From contig NZ_SODM01000002.1 in NCBI RefSeq assembly GCF_004368785.1, forward strand, positions 1 through 64,000: a stretch of 64,000 bases of DNA. Reading direction: 5' to 3'. Origin of the DNA: Flavobacterium sp. 270 (lineage in GTDB: Bacteria > Bacteroidota > Bacteroidia > Flavobacteriales > Flavobacteriaceae). The notes under the pieces are model-generated. The model was not told the origin of the DNA, ran no database searches, and saw only the letters and a program-made list of their open reading frames with translations. Position 1 is the first letter of the stretch, and each line of letters opens with the position of its first letter. Positions 10,512-19,629 of the stretch are shown here, in pieces. The translations under genes were made by a program, and so were the position numbers.

Positions 10512-11906
10512 TTAATAATGAAAATGTTTACTTTCTTCTATGAAAGGATTTCTTTTTGCTAACAGAGGAGCTTTAGTTAATGCAGTAAATACAACAAAAA
10601 TAAATAAACCTAAGAAGAAAAGAATAGATGCAATTTCAGGAACTCCAATAAACCATTTATCTCCAACAGTACCAGGCATAATCATATTAAAGAAATCAAC
10701 ATAATGACCTAATAAAATTACAACACCAGCCATTACAATAATCCAATTAAGACGTTTGAAATCAGTATTAATTAAAATCAATAAAGGGAAAACAAAGTTC
10801 ATAACAACAGCTCCAAAGAATGGAAGGTTATATAATTGAATTCTTGTTATAAAATAAGTAACCTCTTCCGGAATATTAGCATACCAAATCAACATAAATT
10901 GAGAGAACCATAAGTAAGTCCAGAAAATACTAATACCGAACATAAATTTAGCTAAATCGTGAATGTGGCTTGTATTTACGAAATCTAAATATCCTTTTGA
11001 TTTTAAGTATACAGTAACTAAAGCAATAGCAGTAATACCACTTACAAAGAAAGAAGCAAATACATACCATCCAAATAAAGTACTGAACCAGTGTGGATCA
11101 AATGACATAATCCAATCCCAAGACATAATAGACTCAGAAACTATGAAAAACACTAAAAATCCAGCAGTTTGTTTGAAATTCTTTTTATAATTTAAATCAT
11201 CATTAGCATCATCTTGAGCTAAACAATTTTTTCTAGTAGCATAATTATATAAATTCCACCCTAATAAAAACACTGCAGCTCTAACAATCCAGAAAGGAAA
11301 GTTTAAGTATCCAGATTTACCAGCAATGATAGCATCATAATTTGCATTTTTAGGGTCTGTAACCCCTTCTCCTAACCATACAAAAATATGATTAAAATGA
11401 AGTCCACATAATACTAAAATTATAAAAAAGATTAAAGAACCAACAGGTAAGTAAGCAGTAATACCCTGCATAACTCTAAACAAAACTGGAGACCAGCCTG
11501 CTTGCGCAACATGTTGAATAGCATAGAATGCTAAAACTCCCATAGAAAGAAGCAAGAAGAAAATACAAGCAACATATAATGCAGACCAAGGCTTATTTTG
11601 CAATTGGTGCAATACGTGATTTAAATGCTCTTCTTTTTCCTTAGAAGCGCTTACTTCTGCATGCTCGGCACCTTTGTGTTCTTCATAAGAAGCTACAGCA
11701 CCTTCATGATGTTCTGCAGTTGTATGAGAAGCTTCAGCAGCTTCTCCATGTGCAGCACCATGAGATCCATGACCATCTGCTTCTAGAATTTTTTCAACTT
11801 CTTGAATATTTTTAGGTGCACTTAAAAAACCATATCCAATCCCTAATAAACCCAAAGCCATTAGGATGATAGAAAAAGTTTTTAATTTACTTGAAAATGT
11901 ATACAT
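10512..11906 (-). CDS. actF: Alternative complex III membrane subunit ActF
   Basis: ActF is one of the two large integral membrane subunits of alternative complex III (quinol:cytochrome c/oxidase oxidoreductase). The 464-residue protein has about ten hydrophobic helices. After the first helix comes a loop very rich in His, Ala and Glu (residues about 45-95), which is typical of Bacteroidota ActF. It lies between actE and oxidase subunit II, which fits the ACIII-aa3 supercomplex characterised in Flavobacterium johnsoniae. Confidence 0.92.
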   Translation of the reverse strand: MYTFSSKLKTFSIILMALGLLGIGYGFLSAPKNIQEVEKILEADGHGSHGAAHGEAAEASHTTAEHHEGAVASYEEHKGAEHAEVSASKEKEEHLNHVLHQLQNKPWSALYVACIFFLLLSMGVLAFYAIQHVAQAGWSPVLFRVMQGITAYLPVGSLIFFIILVLCGLHFNHIFVWLGEGVTDPKNANYDAIIAGKSGYLNFPFWIVRAAVFLLGWNLYNYATRKNCLAQDDANDDLNYKKNFKQTAGFLVFFIVSESIMSWDWIMSFDPHWFSTLFGWYVFASFFVSGITAIALVTVYLKSKGYLDFVNTSHIHDLAKFMFGISIFWTYLWFSQFMLIWYANIPEEVTYFITRIQLYNLPFFGAVVMNFVFPLLILINTDFKRLNWIIVMAGVVILLGHYVDFFNMIMPGTVGDKWFIGVPEIASILFFLGLFIFVVFTALTKAPLLAKRNPFIEESKHFHY

Positions 11907-11934
11907 ATCTATTACGATCAGTTTTGTTCAACAA

Positions 11935-12480
11935 TTATAATTGGCTTTTTAGTTTCAGAACATAGTCAGCAACTAACCAACGTTCGTGAGCACTTAATTG
12001 ATTTGCGTGCGAACCCATTGCATTTAAACCATAAGTCTCAACATGAAAGATACTTCCTTCTGTGATATCTCTGTCTTTGTAGCTAGGTACTCCAAGAAAT
12101 TTTTCTCTTTCAACCAATTTACCTTTACCGTTTCCAGCTGCACCATGACAACTAATACAGTAAATTTCGAAAAGTTCTTTTCCTTTTCCAGAATTTCTCT
12201 CTATAGAATCCAAAGGTGATTTTGAATTGGCTTTTGCTAACTCATAACCCGCAGTTGAATTTTCATATTCGTAAGGTTCAAAACCTCTATTAATAGTTCC
12301 TACAACAGGAAGCTGTCCTTCTTTTCCTCCTTTAAATATTTTTGCCTCTGCGTAAGGTTCATAACCTACTGATTCATACATATTAGGAAAGTACTGATAG
12401 TTTGGTGCCGAATTATTGTGGCAAGAAGAAACTAAAATCGTTATACCAACTAAAAGTGTTATTTTATATATCCTTTTCAT
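11935..12480 (-). CDS. actE: Alternative complex III mono-haem cytochrome c lipoprotein ActE
   Basis: The 181-residue protein has a lipoprotein signal peptide (lipobox ending at SSC, about residue 20) and one haem c site, CISCH, near residue 109. A Met further downstream (NAMGSH) probably acts as the second ligand. It carries electrons on the periplasmic side of the complex. Gap to actD is 8 bp. Confidence 0.93.
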   Translation of the reverse strand: MKRIYKITLLVGITILVSSCHNNSAPNYQYFPNMYESVGYEPYAEAKIFKGGKEGQLPVVGTINRGFEPYEYENSTAGYELAKANSKSPLDSIERNSGKGKELFEIYCISCHGAAGNGKGKLVEREKFLGVPSYKDRDITEGSIFHVETYGLNAMGSHANQLSAHERWLVADYVLKLKSQL

Positions 12481-12488
12481 AGCTACAA

Positions 12489-13013
12489 TTAATTCTTTTC
12501 AATTACTTTAACTTCAACTGCTCCTGTACCTTCGAAGAAAGAAATCAATTCTGCTTCGTTATTGTTTACGGCAACCTCCATTAAAAAGTGGTCATCTGTT
12601 GTTCTTACATCAGGATTTTCAGCTTGTTTAAATGGCCATAATCTACTTCTCATATAAAAAGTGATAACCATTAAGTGAGCAGCAAAAAATACAGTCATCT
12701 CAAACATAATTGGCACAAAAGAAGGCATATTCTGAATGAAACTAAAACTTGGTTTTCCACCGATATCTTGTGGCCAGTCATGAATCATAATATAACTCAT
12801 CATGAAAGTTGCAAAAGAAATCCCAACACAACCATAAAGGAAAGCACAAATTGCTAATCTAGATGGTGCCAATCCCATAGCTTTATCCAAACCGTGAACA
12901 GGAAATGGAGTAAAAACTTCTTCGATATGATGATGTGCTGCTCTAGTTGATTTTACAGCATTCATCAAAACATCATCGTCATTATAAATGGCGTATATTA
13001 CTTTATTACTCAT
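12489..13013 (-). CDS. actD: Alternative complex III subunit ActD (DUF3341)
   Basis: The 174-residue protein matches the DUF3341 family: a soluble N-terminal segment with VHGLDKAMG, then two membrane helices (near 52-75 and 95-120) joined by a periplasmic loop containing a GGKPSFS segment. It is a structural subunit of alternative complex III. The start overlaps the end of actC by 8 bp, indicating translational coupling. Confidence 0.93.
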   Translation of the reverse strand: MSNKVIYAIYNDDDVLMNAVKSTRAAHHHIEEVFTPFPVHGLDKAMGLAPSRLAICAFLYGCVGISFATFMMSYIMIHDWPQDIGGKPSFSFIQNMPSFVPIMFEMTVFFAAHLMVITFYMRSRLWPFKQAENPDVRTTDDHFLMEVAVNNNEAELISFFEGTGAVEVKVIEKN

Positions 13014-14409
13014 GATGTGAATTTTTATTTTCTTTTCTTTCTCTAATATAATTATCTCCAGTTCCTTTCAAAATTGTTTTTACCTCTGCCTGAGCAATTA
13101 CAGGGAATGTTCTAGAGTATAATAAAAACAACACGAAGAAGAAACCAATCGTCCCAATAAATATTCCAATATCAACAAAAGTTGGAGAGAACATTGTCCA
13201 AGAAGACGGAAGATAATCTCTATGCAAAGAAGTAACAATAATTACGAATCTTTCAAACCACATCCCGATGTTTACTACAATCGAAATAATAAATGAAAAC
13301 ATGATACTTGTTCTTAATTTTTTAAACCACATAAATTGTGGAGAGAAAACGTTACAAGTCATCATTGACCAATATGCCCACCAGTAAGGTCCAGTAGCTC
13401 TGTTTAAGAAAGCATATTGTTCATACTCTACACCTGAATACCAAGCTACAAATAACTCAGTGATGTAAGCAACCCCAACGATAGAACCTGTAATCATGAT
13501 TACGATATTCATTAATTCGATGTGTTGAAGTGTAATATAAGCTTCTAAGTTAGAAACTTTTCTCATGATGATCAACAAAGTGTTTACCATTGCAAATCCA
13601 GAGAATACCGCTCCAGCAACGAAGTATGGAGGGAAGATTGTTGTATGCCATCCAGGAATTACCGAAGTAGCAAAGTCCATAGATACAATCGTATGTACTG
13701 AAAGTACAAGTGGTGTAGCTAAACCAGCAAGAACCAAAGATACTTCTTCAAAACGCTGCCAATCTTTTGCTCTACCACTCCATCCAAAACTTAGGATAGA
13801 ATATACTCTTTTATTAAAAGGCGTTATTGCTCTATCACGTAGCATTGCAAAGTCAGGTAATAAACCAGTCCACCAGAAAACCAATGAAACTGAAAGATAA
13901 GTTGAAATTGCGAATACGTCCCATAGCAATGGTGAGTTAAAGTTTACCCATAAAGATCCAAATTGATTTGGAATAGGTAAAACCCAGTATGCTAACCATG
14001 GACGTCCCATGTGAATGATTGGGAATAAACCTGCCTGAACTACCGAGAAGATAGTCATAGCTTCTGCAGAACGGTTAATTGCCATTCTCCAACGTTGACG
14101 GAAAAGTAATAATACCGCTGAAATTAATGTTCCAGCGTGACCGATACCAACCCACCAAACGAAGTTAGTGATATCCCAAGCCCAACCAACTGTTTTATTT
14201 AATCCCCACGTTCCGATACCGGTAGATACGGTGTAAATAATACAACCTAATCCCCAAAGGAAGGCTATTAATGCAATAGAAAATACAATCCACCATTGCT
14301 TGTTTGCAGGTCCTTCAACAGGAGCAGCTACATCTACTGTTACATCGTGATAAGATTTATCACCTATAACTAAAGGTTTTCTAATGGGTGCTTCGTAATG
14401 AGACGACAT
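13006..14409 (-). CDS. actC: Alternative complex III quinol-binding membrane subunit ActC (NrfD family)
   Basis: The 467-residue protein is a polysulfide reductase/NrfD-type membrane protein with about ten helices. ActC receives electrons from quinol and lies next to the ActB iron-sulfur subunit; a proton-translocating role has been proposed for ActC and ActF. Conserved blocks such as GIGHAGTLISAVLLLFRQ and HTIVSMDFA are visible. It is cotranscribed between actB and actD. Confidence 0.95.
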   Translation of the reverse strand: MSSHYEAPIRKPLVIGDKSYHDVTVDVAAPVEGPANKQWWIVFSIALIAFLWGLGCIIYTVSTGIGTWGLNKTVGWAWDITNFVWWVGIGHAGTLISAVLLLFRQRWRMAINRSAEAMTIFSVVQAGLFPIIHMGRPWLAYWVLPIPNQFGSLWVNFNSPLLWDVFAISTYLSVSLVFWWTGLLPDFAMLRDRAITPFNKRVYSILSFGWSGRAKDWQRFEEVSLVLAGLATPLVLSVHTIVSMDFATSVIPGWHTTIFPPYFVAGAVFSGFAMVNTLLIIMRKVSNLEAYITLQHIELMNIVIMITGSIVGVAYITELFVAWYSGVEYEQYAFLNRATGPYWWAYWSMMTCNVFSPQFMWFKKLRTSIMFSFIISIVVNIGMWFERFVIIVTSLHRDYLPSSWTMFSPTFVDIGIFIGTIGFFFVLFLLYSRTFPVIAQAEVKTILKGTGDNYIRERKENKNSHHE

Positions 14410-14447
14410 AATCCTTTATATTGTTTCTTAATTAATAATTTTTTGTA

Positions 14448-17400
14448 CTACGTATTTCTAACTTTAACATGGTAAACCACATTAGGTTTTGTTCCAACAT
14501 GTTCTAATAAGTGGTATGATCTTTCATCGGCAGCTAATTTAGCTACTTTACTTTCTTTATCATTAACATCTCCAAATATCATTGCCCCAGAAGAACAAGC
14601 GCTAGAACAAGCTGTTTGGAATTCTCCATCAGCAACTGGACGTCCTTCATTTTTCGCTTTTAATTTTGTAGCCTGTGTCATTTGAATACACATAGAACAT
14701 TTCTCCATAACTCCACGAGAACGAACATTTACGTCTGGATTTAATACCATACGACCTAAATCATCATTCATGTGATAGTCAAATTCACTGTTTTTGTTGT
14801 ACAAGAACCAGTTGAAACGACGTACTTTATACGGACAGTTGTTTGCACAGTAACGAGTACCTACACATCTATTGTATGCCATGTGGTTTTGACCTTCACG
14901 ACCGTGAGATGTTGCAGCAACAGGACAAACTGTTTCACATGGTGCATGGTTACAGTGTTGACACATTACCGGTTGGAAAGCTACTTGAGGATTGTCCCCA
15001 GGTTTTTCCATTTCGTTAAATGTAGACAATGAACTAGATAAACCAGCAATATTTTCTTTTCTTTCGTTATCTCCAGCAAAAGTACTTTCAGAAGAGTAAT
15101 ATCTGTCAATACGCAACCAGTGCATATCACGACTTCTTCTTACCTCTGCTTTACCTACAACAGGAACGTTGTTCTCTGCATGACAAGCAATAACACATGC
15201 TCCACATCCAGTACAAGCGTTTAAGTCAATAGACAGGTTAAAATGATGTCCTGTAGAACGATCAAATGACTCCCATAAATCTACTGTTGTAGCAGCAACT
15301 TCTTGGTGATCTAAAGATACCCTTGGTTGTTCGTTCCAATGTTCAGCATCTTTAGTATTAAAGATCTCTAAAGTAGTTTCTTTAATAATATCTCCTCTAC
15401 CCATTAATGTTTTCTGACCTTGAACACAAGCAAACTCATGTACTCCATCAGCTTTCGCTAAAGAAACAGATTGAACACCATTAAAGTTTTTATATAAAGC
15501 GTAAGCATTTAAACCTACTTGCATTTCTTCTTTTAAAGCAGCTTTACGACCGTAACCAACAGCTAAACCAATTGTACCAACTGCTTGTCCTGGCTGAACA
15601 ATTACTGGAACATTTTCTAATTTAGCACCGTCAGCAGTAGTAATAGTAACATAACTACCATTTAAACCACCATTTGCAACAATTTCGTTAGATAAACCAA
15701 GTTTTTTAGCATCTGCATTAGAAACTGTAACATAGTTATCCCAAGAAACTCTTGTGATTGGATCTGGAAACTCTTGTAACCAAGGGTTATTTGCTTGTTG
15801 TCCATCACCCATACCCGTTTTAGTATATAATACTAACTCGTAATCTCCTGTTGATTTTGATTTTGAAACTGCAGATGCTGCAGAAGCATGATCAAAAGAA
15901 CCAGCAGTTAAAGCTGTAGAACCTATTACAAATACACCATCATGTAAAACCTTGTTCCATGTAGAACCTACTACTATACCTGCAGAACTAACTTTAAGAT
16001 AATCGTAGAAAGATCCAGAAACTCCGTTTAATGATAATAAAACTTCCTGAAATTGTTTTGTATTGAATATCGGACGAATAGTTGGCTGTGTTAAACTATA
16101 AGTTCCTTTAGTGATCTCAACATCTCCCCAAGACTCTAAGTAATGAGGCGCAGGAGCAGCAACTGTAACAATTGATGCAGTTTCGTCTTCTTTTAAAGAA
16201 AAAGCAACTGATGTTTTCACTTTTTTCAATCCTGATACAAAAGAAGCAGAATCTGCTAATGTATAAACAGGATTAACTCCACTCATTATTAAAGTATGAA
16301 CACTTCCAGCATTCATATCTTTTAATAACTGTGCAACAATTGCATTAGAACCTTTTCTAATTTGTCTTGTTCCTACAGTACTAAAAGACTCACTAGCTAA
16401 AATTTGATTAATAGCTAAAACTAATAATTGAGCATTTTTATCTTCAATTCCAGATACTAAAACTCCTTTTGAACCTGCTGCTTTTAATTGCTGAGCAGCT
16501 TTAACTACATCAGCTTTAAATTTAGCATCTAAAGAAGTTCCAACAGAAGCACCTGCAATAATATTGTAAATTTCAACTAAAGCTTGCTTTTGATTAGCAG
16601 TATTCATCGGAATACGCTTGTCAGCAGCAGCTCCAGATAATGTCATGTTTGATTCGAACTGAAAGTGACGAGACATTTTTCCGTTTTGCGGAATACGTCC
16701 TTGTGCATATCCACTATCGTATCCACCACCTTGCCAATCTCCTAAGAAATCAGCACCAACAGAAACAATTAAAGAAGCTTTTGAAAAATCATAATCAACT
16801 AAAGCTCTTTCACCGTAAGCTGCTTCAAATGCATCTAATGCTTCTGATGACGAAACTGCATCATAAACAACATGCTTTGCATTTGGGTTTTTCGCGATAA
16901 ATTCAGCAATTAATCTTTCTGTAGATGGACTTGCTAAAGTATTTGTTAATAATACTATCTGTCCGCCTTTTGCTTTTGCATCAGCTACACTTGATTTAAT
17001 TTTTAAATCAACAGCTGACCAGCTGCTATTTTTTCCATCCAATTTAGGTTCTTTCAAACGCATACTATCATATAATGATAAGATAGACGCATGAATTCTT
17101 GCATTGGCTGCAAACTTAGCTCCAGAAATAGTATTGTTTTCAATTTTAATTGGACGACCCTCACGAGTTTTTACTAAAAGGTTAGCAAAATCAAAACCAT
17201 CAAAAACAGTTGTTGCATAATAATCTGCAACTCCAGGAATGATTTGTTCTGGTTGTAACACATAAGGGATAGACTTGTGAACAGGACCTTCGCAAGCAGC
17301 AAGTGTAACCGCTGCAGTACTAAACCCTACGTACTTTAAAAAGTCACGACGTGAAGTTCCAGATGAAGCTAAAGCATCTGCATTTCCTAAGAATTCTTCA

Positions 17401-17501
17401 GTAGGAATTTCTTCAACAAATTCGTTATTTCTAAGCGCCTCAACAATAGAACTATTTTCTAGTTCTTCAACACTTTTCCAGTATTTTTTGTTTGATGACA
17501 T
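14448..17501 (-). CDS. actB: Alternative complex III iron-sulfur/molybdopterin-like subunit ActB
   Basis: The 1017-residue protein has a twin-arginine motif (SRRDFLKYVGF, about 50-60) and a Cys at residue 70 in a lipobox-like AAC context. A molybdopterin-oxidoreductase-like region (about 80-700) follows, which in this family binds no cofactor. The C-terminal ferredoxin-like part has cysteine clusters CTGCGACVIAC, CQHCNHAPCETVCP, CVGTRYCANNCP and CSMC...CSSAC, consistent with four iron-sulfur clusters. It passes electrons from ActC toward the haems of ActA. The Tat plus lipobox combination suggests export as a folded, lipid-anchored protein (inference). Confidence 0.95.
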   Translation of the reverse strand: MSSNKKYWKSVEELENSSIVEALRNNEFVEEIPTEEFLGNADALASSGTSRRDFLKYVGFSTAAVTLAACEGPVHKSIPYVLQPEQIIPGVADYYATTVFDGFDFANLLVKTREGRPIKIENNTISGAKFAANARIHASILSLYDSMRLKEPKLDGKNSSWSAVDLKIKSSVADAKAKGGQIVLLTNTLASPSTERLIAEFIAKNPNAKHVVYDAVSSSEALDAFEAAYGERALVDYDFSKASLIVSVGADFLGDWQGGGYDSGYAQGRIPQNGKMSRHFQFESNMTLSGAAADKRIPMNTANQKQALVEIYNIIAGASVGTSLDAKFKADVVKAAQQLKAAGSKGVLVSGIEDKNAQLLVLAINQILASESFSTVGTRQIRKGSNAIVAQLLKDMNAGSVHTLIMSGVNPVYTLADSASFVSGLKKVKTSVAFSLKEDETASIVTVAAPAPHYLESWGDVEITKGTYSLTQPTIRPIFNTKQFQEVLLSLNGVSGSFYDYLKVSSAGIVVGSTWNKVLHDGVFVIGSTALTAGSFDHASAASAVSKSKSTGDYELVLYTKTGMGDGQQANNPWLQEFPDPITRVSWDNYVTVSNADAKKLGLSNEIVANGGLNGSYVTITTADGAKLENVPVIVQPGQAVGTIGLAVGYGRKAALKEEMQVGLNAYALYKNFNGVQSVSLAKADGVHEFACVQGQKTLMGRGDIIKETTLEIFNTKDAEHWNEQPRVSLDHQEVAATTVDLWESFDRSTGHHFNLSIDLNACTGCGACVIACHAENNVPVVGKAEVRRSRDMHWLRIDRYYSSESTFAGDNERKENIAGLSSSLSTFNEMEKPGDNPQVAFQPVMCQHCNHAPCETVCPVAATSHGREGQNHMAYNRCVGTRYCANNCPYKVRRFNWFLYNKNSEFDYHMNDDLGRMVLNPDVNVRSRGVMEKCSMCIQMTQATKLKAKNEGRPVADGEFQTACSSACSSGAMIFGDVNDKESKVAKLAADERSYHLLEHVGTKPNVVYHVKVRNT

Positions 17502-17533
17502 TGTATATAAATATTAAAATCTTAATAATTCGA

Positions 17534-18865
17534 TTAATAGTGGCATTTACCGCATTCTAAACCTCCCATTTGCGCTGCAGTCAATTTTTCTACACCGTAT
17601 TTTTTAGAAAGTTCAGCATGAATTTTATCATAATATGCATTTCCTTCCATCTTAACATCAGTTTTTCTATGGCAGTCAATACACCATCCCATTGTTAATT
17701 TAGAATATTGCTTCATGATTTCAAATTCCTGCACTGGACCGTGACAAGTTTGACATTCAATTCCAGCAACAGAAACGTGTTGTGAGTGATTGAAGTAAAC
17801 AAAATCAGGCAAGTTGTGAATACGAACCCATTTTACAGGCTGCGTTTTTCCAGTATAAGCTTGTTTAGTTTTATCCCAACCAACAGCATCATATAATTTC
17901 TGGATTTGAGCATCGTAAAAAGCTTTGCTGTACTCAGCTGTAGCTGTAGTTTCAGCAACTTCAGAGATGTTTTTATGACAGTTCATACAAACATTTAATG
18001 AAGGAATACCAGCAGTTTTACTTACACGTGAAGCTGAGTGACAATATTTACAATTGATCTCGTTATCTCCTGCGTGAATTTTATGAGAATAATGAATTGG
18101 CTGAATTGGTTCGTAGTTTTGATCTACACCAACCTGCATTAAGTAAGCATATACAAAGTAACCACTTGCCAAAAGCAAAAAGATAGAAGTAACCAATACT
18201 AAAAATTGATTTTTAGCAAAAGCTTTCCAAATTGGCGTTCTAGCTTCTCTAGGAGCAACCTCAATACCATTTTTATTTGCAACTTTAGTTAAAACCTTGT
18301 TTACCATGATTAACATGACAACCAAAATAGCCATTACTAAAGCAAGAGCACCTAAAATAATATTATTTGAGATTCCACTTCCCTCTTGAACACCACCAGT
18401 TGGCAATGTAGCTGTACCTGGCGCAGGAGCTGCGTCTACTTTTACTTCAGAAGTATAAGCAATGATATTATCAATATCAGCTTCTGCTAATTGAGGAAAA
18501 GAAGTCATTACAGACTTATTATTTTCTTCAAAAAGTTTAACTGCAACAGCGTCTCCTGATTTAATTACTTCAGAACTGTTGTGCACCCACTTGTAAATCC
18601 AAGCCATTTCATGCTTAGCCGCAACTCCTCTTAAAGCAGGACCTGTTGATTTAGCATCTAATTTGTGACATGCAGCGCAATTTGCATTAAAAAGTTCTTT
18701 CCCTTTTACTGGATCACCACCCGCTGTTGCGGCTGGAGCAGCAGCTGCAGGTGCCGCAGGAGCTGCAGCATCTTGAGCAAATGAAGTTAGGGAGAAAATC
18801 AGCGTTAGCGATAAGCTAAGCATTAATTTTCTTGAGATCGAATTATGGTTACCCACCTTTTTCAT
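17534..18865 (-). CDS. actA: Alternative complex III multihaem cytochrome ActA with fused N-terminal cytochrome c domain
   Basis: The 443-residue protein begins with a signal peptide (ending SFAQ) and an Ala/Pro-rich linker. A class I cytochrome c domain follows (CAACH at about 63-67), then a first membrane helix (about 167-188) and a second (about 216-240). The ActA pentahaem part carries CKYCH, CMNCH, CQTCH, CIDCH and a C-terminal CGKCH. That makes six haem c sites where the ActA core alone has five. The extra domain could pass electrons directly to the oxidase. First gene of the operon; a matching promoter lies at 18953-18983. Confidence 0.95.
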   Translation of the reverse strand: MKKVGNHNSISRKLMLSLSLTLIFSLTSFAQDAAAPAAPAAAAPAATAGGDPVKGKELFNANCAACHKLDAKSTGPALRGVAAKHEMAWIYKWVHNSSEVIKSGDAVAVKLFEENNKSVMTSFPQLAEADIDNIIAYTSEVKVDAAPAPGTATLPTGGVQEGSGISNNIILGALALVMAILVVMLIMVNKVLTKVANKNGIEVAPREARTPIWKAFAKNQFLVLVTSIFLLLASGYFVYAYLMQVGVDQNYEPIQPIHYSHKIHAGDNEINCKYCHSASRVSKTAGIPSLNVCMNCHKNISEVAETTATAEYSKAFYDAQIQKLYDAVGWDKTKQAYTGKTQPVKWVRIHNLPDFVYFNHSQHVSVAGIECQTCHGPVQEFEIMKQYSKLTMGWCIDCHRKTDVKMEGNAYYDKIHAELSKKYGVEKLTAAQMGGLECGKCHY

Positions 18866-18952
18866 ATAGTATAATAATTATCTACTAATTTTTGGTATGA
18901 TTTTTTCTGTAATAAACCAGTTAAAAATATATACCTTCTTTTAAAACTTGCA

Positions 18953-18983
18953 CAAAAATACGACTTATGAGTTATTCTCAAAA
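18953..18983 (-). promoter_or_regulatory. Promoter of the act-cox respiratory operon
   Basis: On the minus strand the sequence reads TTTTG, 18 bp, TATTTTTG, an exact match to the Bacteroidota -7 consensus TAnnTTTG with a good -33 element. It predicts a leader of about 85 nt before actA. Confidence 0.6.
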
Positions 18984-19058
18984 CCTTAAAATACTCTTAA
19001 ATACCAATTTATATCAATTCTAAATAAAATTAAAATTTTACACTCAAACTTTAAATAC

Positions 19059-19066
19059 TATTTTTG
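19059..19066 (+). promoter_or_regulatory. -7 element of the SPOR-protein gene
   Basis: TATTTTTG matches TAnnTTTG exactly. It overlaps the TTG at 19064 that could otherwise be read as a start codon, so the ATG at 19085 is the better start, about 15 nt after the predicted transcription start. No convincing -33 element is seen. Confidence 0.45.
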
Positions 19067-19084
19067 CATAAAAACCATCACATT

Positions 19085-19474
19085 ATGAGAATTTTAACTC
19101 CCTCTAAAAGTGTTTTCTTAACACTGACAATGCTAAGCTTAACATATAGCATTAACGCTCAAGACCAAAATTTAACATTAAACCAAGATCCCAAATTTGA
19201 GCAATTACTTAATGACAAGAGGAAAATTAACAATACATTAAGCACAAACGATACTTATAAAATTCAAATATTTAGCGGGAAAAGCGAGGAAGCTAAAAAG
19301 ACCTTATCAGACTTTAAAAGAGAATATACCGATATTGACGGCACTATCATTTTCAACACACCGAATTACAAAGTAATGGTTGGCAATTTCAAAACAAGAA
19401 TAGAAGCTGAGCGTAATTTAGGGGAAATTAAAAAAAGATACAAAAGTGTGTTTTTAATTAAACCCAGCAAATAA
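19085..19474 (+). CDS. Secreted SPOR-domain protein
   Basis: The start is set at ATG 19085 because the upstream TTG lies inside the -7 promoter element. The 129-residue protein has a signal peptide ending SINAQ. The C-terminal region (about residues 55-129) has the SPOR fold pattern: YKIQIFSG followed later by YKVMVGNFKTRIEAERNLGEIK. SPOR domains bind denuded septal peptidoglycan glycans, so a role in the cell envelope or division is likely. It is convergent with infB, sharing a terminator. Confidence 0.8.
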   Translation: MRILTPSKSVFLTLTMLSLTYSINAQDQNLTLNQDPKFEQLLNDKRKINNTLSTNDTYKIQIFSGKSEEAKKTLSDFKREYTDIDGTIIFNTPNYKVMVGNFKTRIEAERNLGEIKKRYKSVFLIKPSK

Positions 19475-19574
19475 GCCCATTTAAAACAACACACAAGCCA
19501 CTTAAGAACAACTTATGCGTTTTATTAATTAAGCCTCAATATATACTTTCCTAAAAAGATTTTCAAAAAGAGAC

Positions 19575-19618
19575 ATAACAAAAAAAGTCCCAATTTTCAT
19601 TGGGACTTTTTTTGTTAT
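19575..19618. terminator. Bidirectional terminator between the SPOR gene and infB
   Basis: A perfect 19-bp inverted repeat (19575-19593 and 19600-19618) with core GTCCCAA/TTGGGAC has A tracts on one side and T tracts on the other. It can therefore end transcription from both convergent genes. Confidence 0.9.
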
Positions 19619-19629
19619 AAACTTGAATT

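Noticed and set aside
13565..13900. 111-codon plus-strand ORF inside actC
   Set aside because: Antisense to a well-conserved membrane protein, with no promoter or family resemblance.
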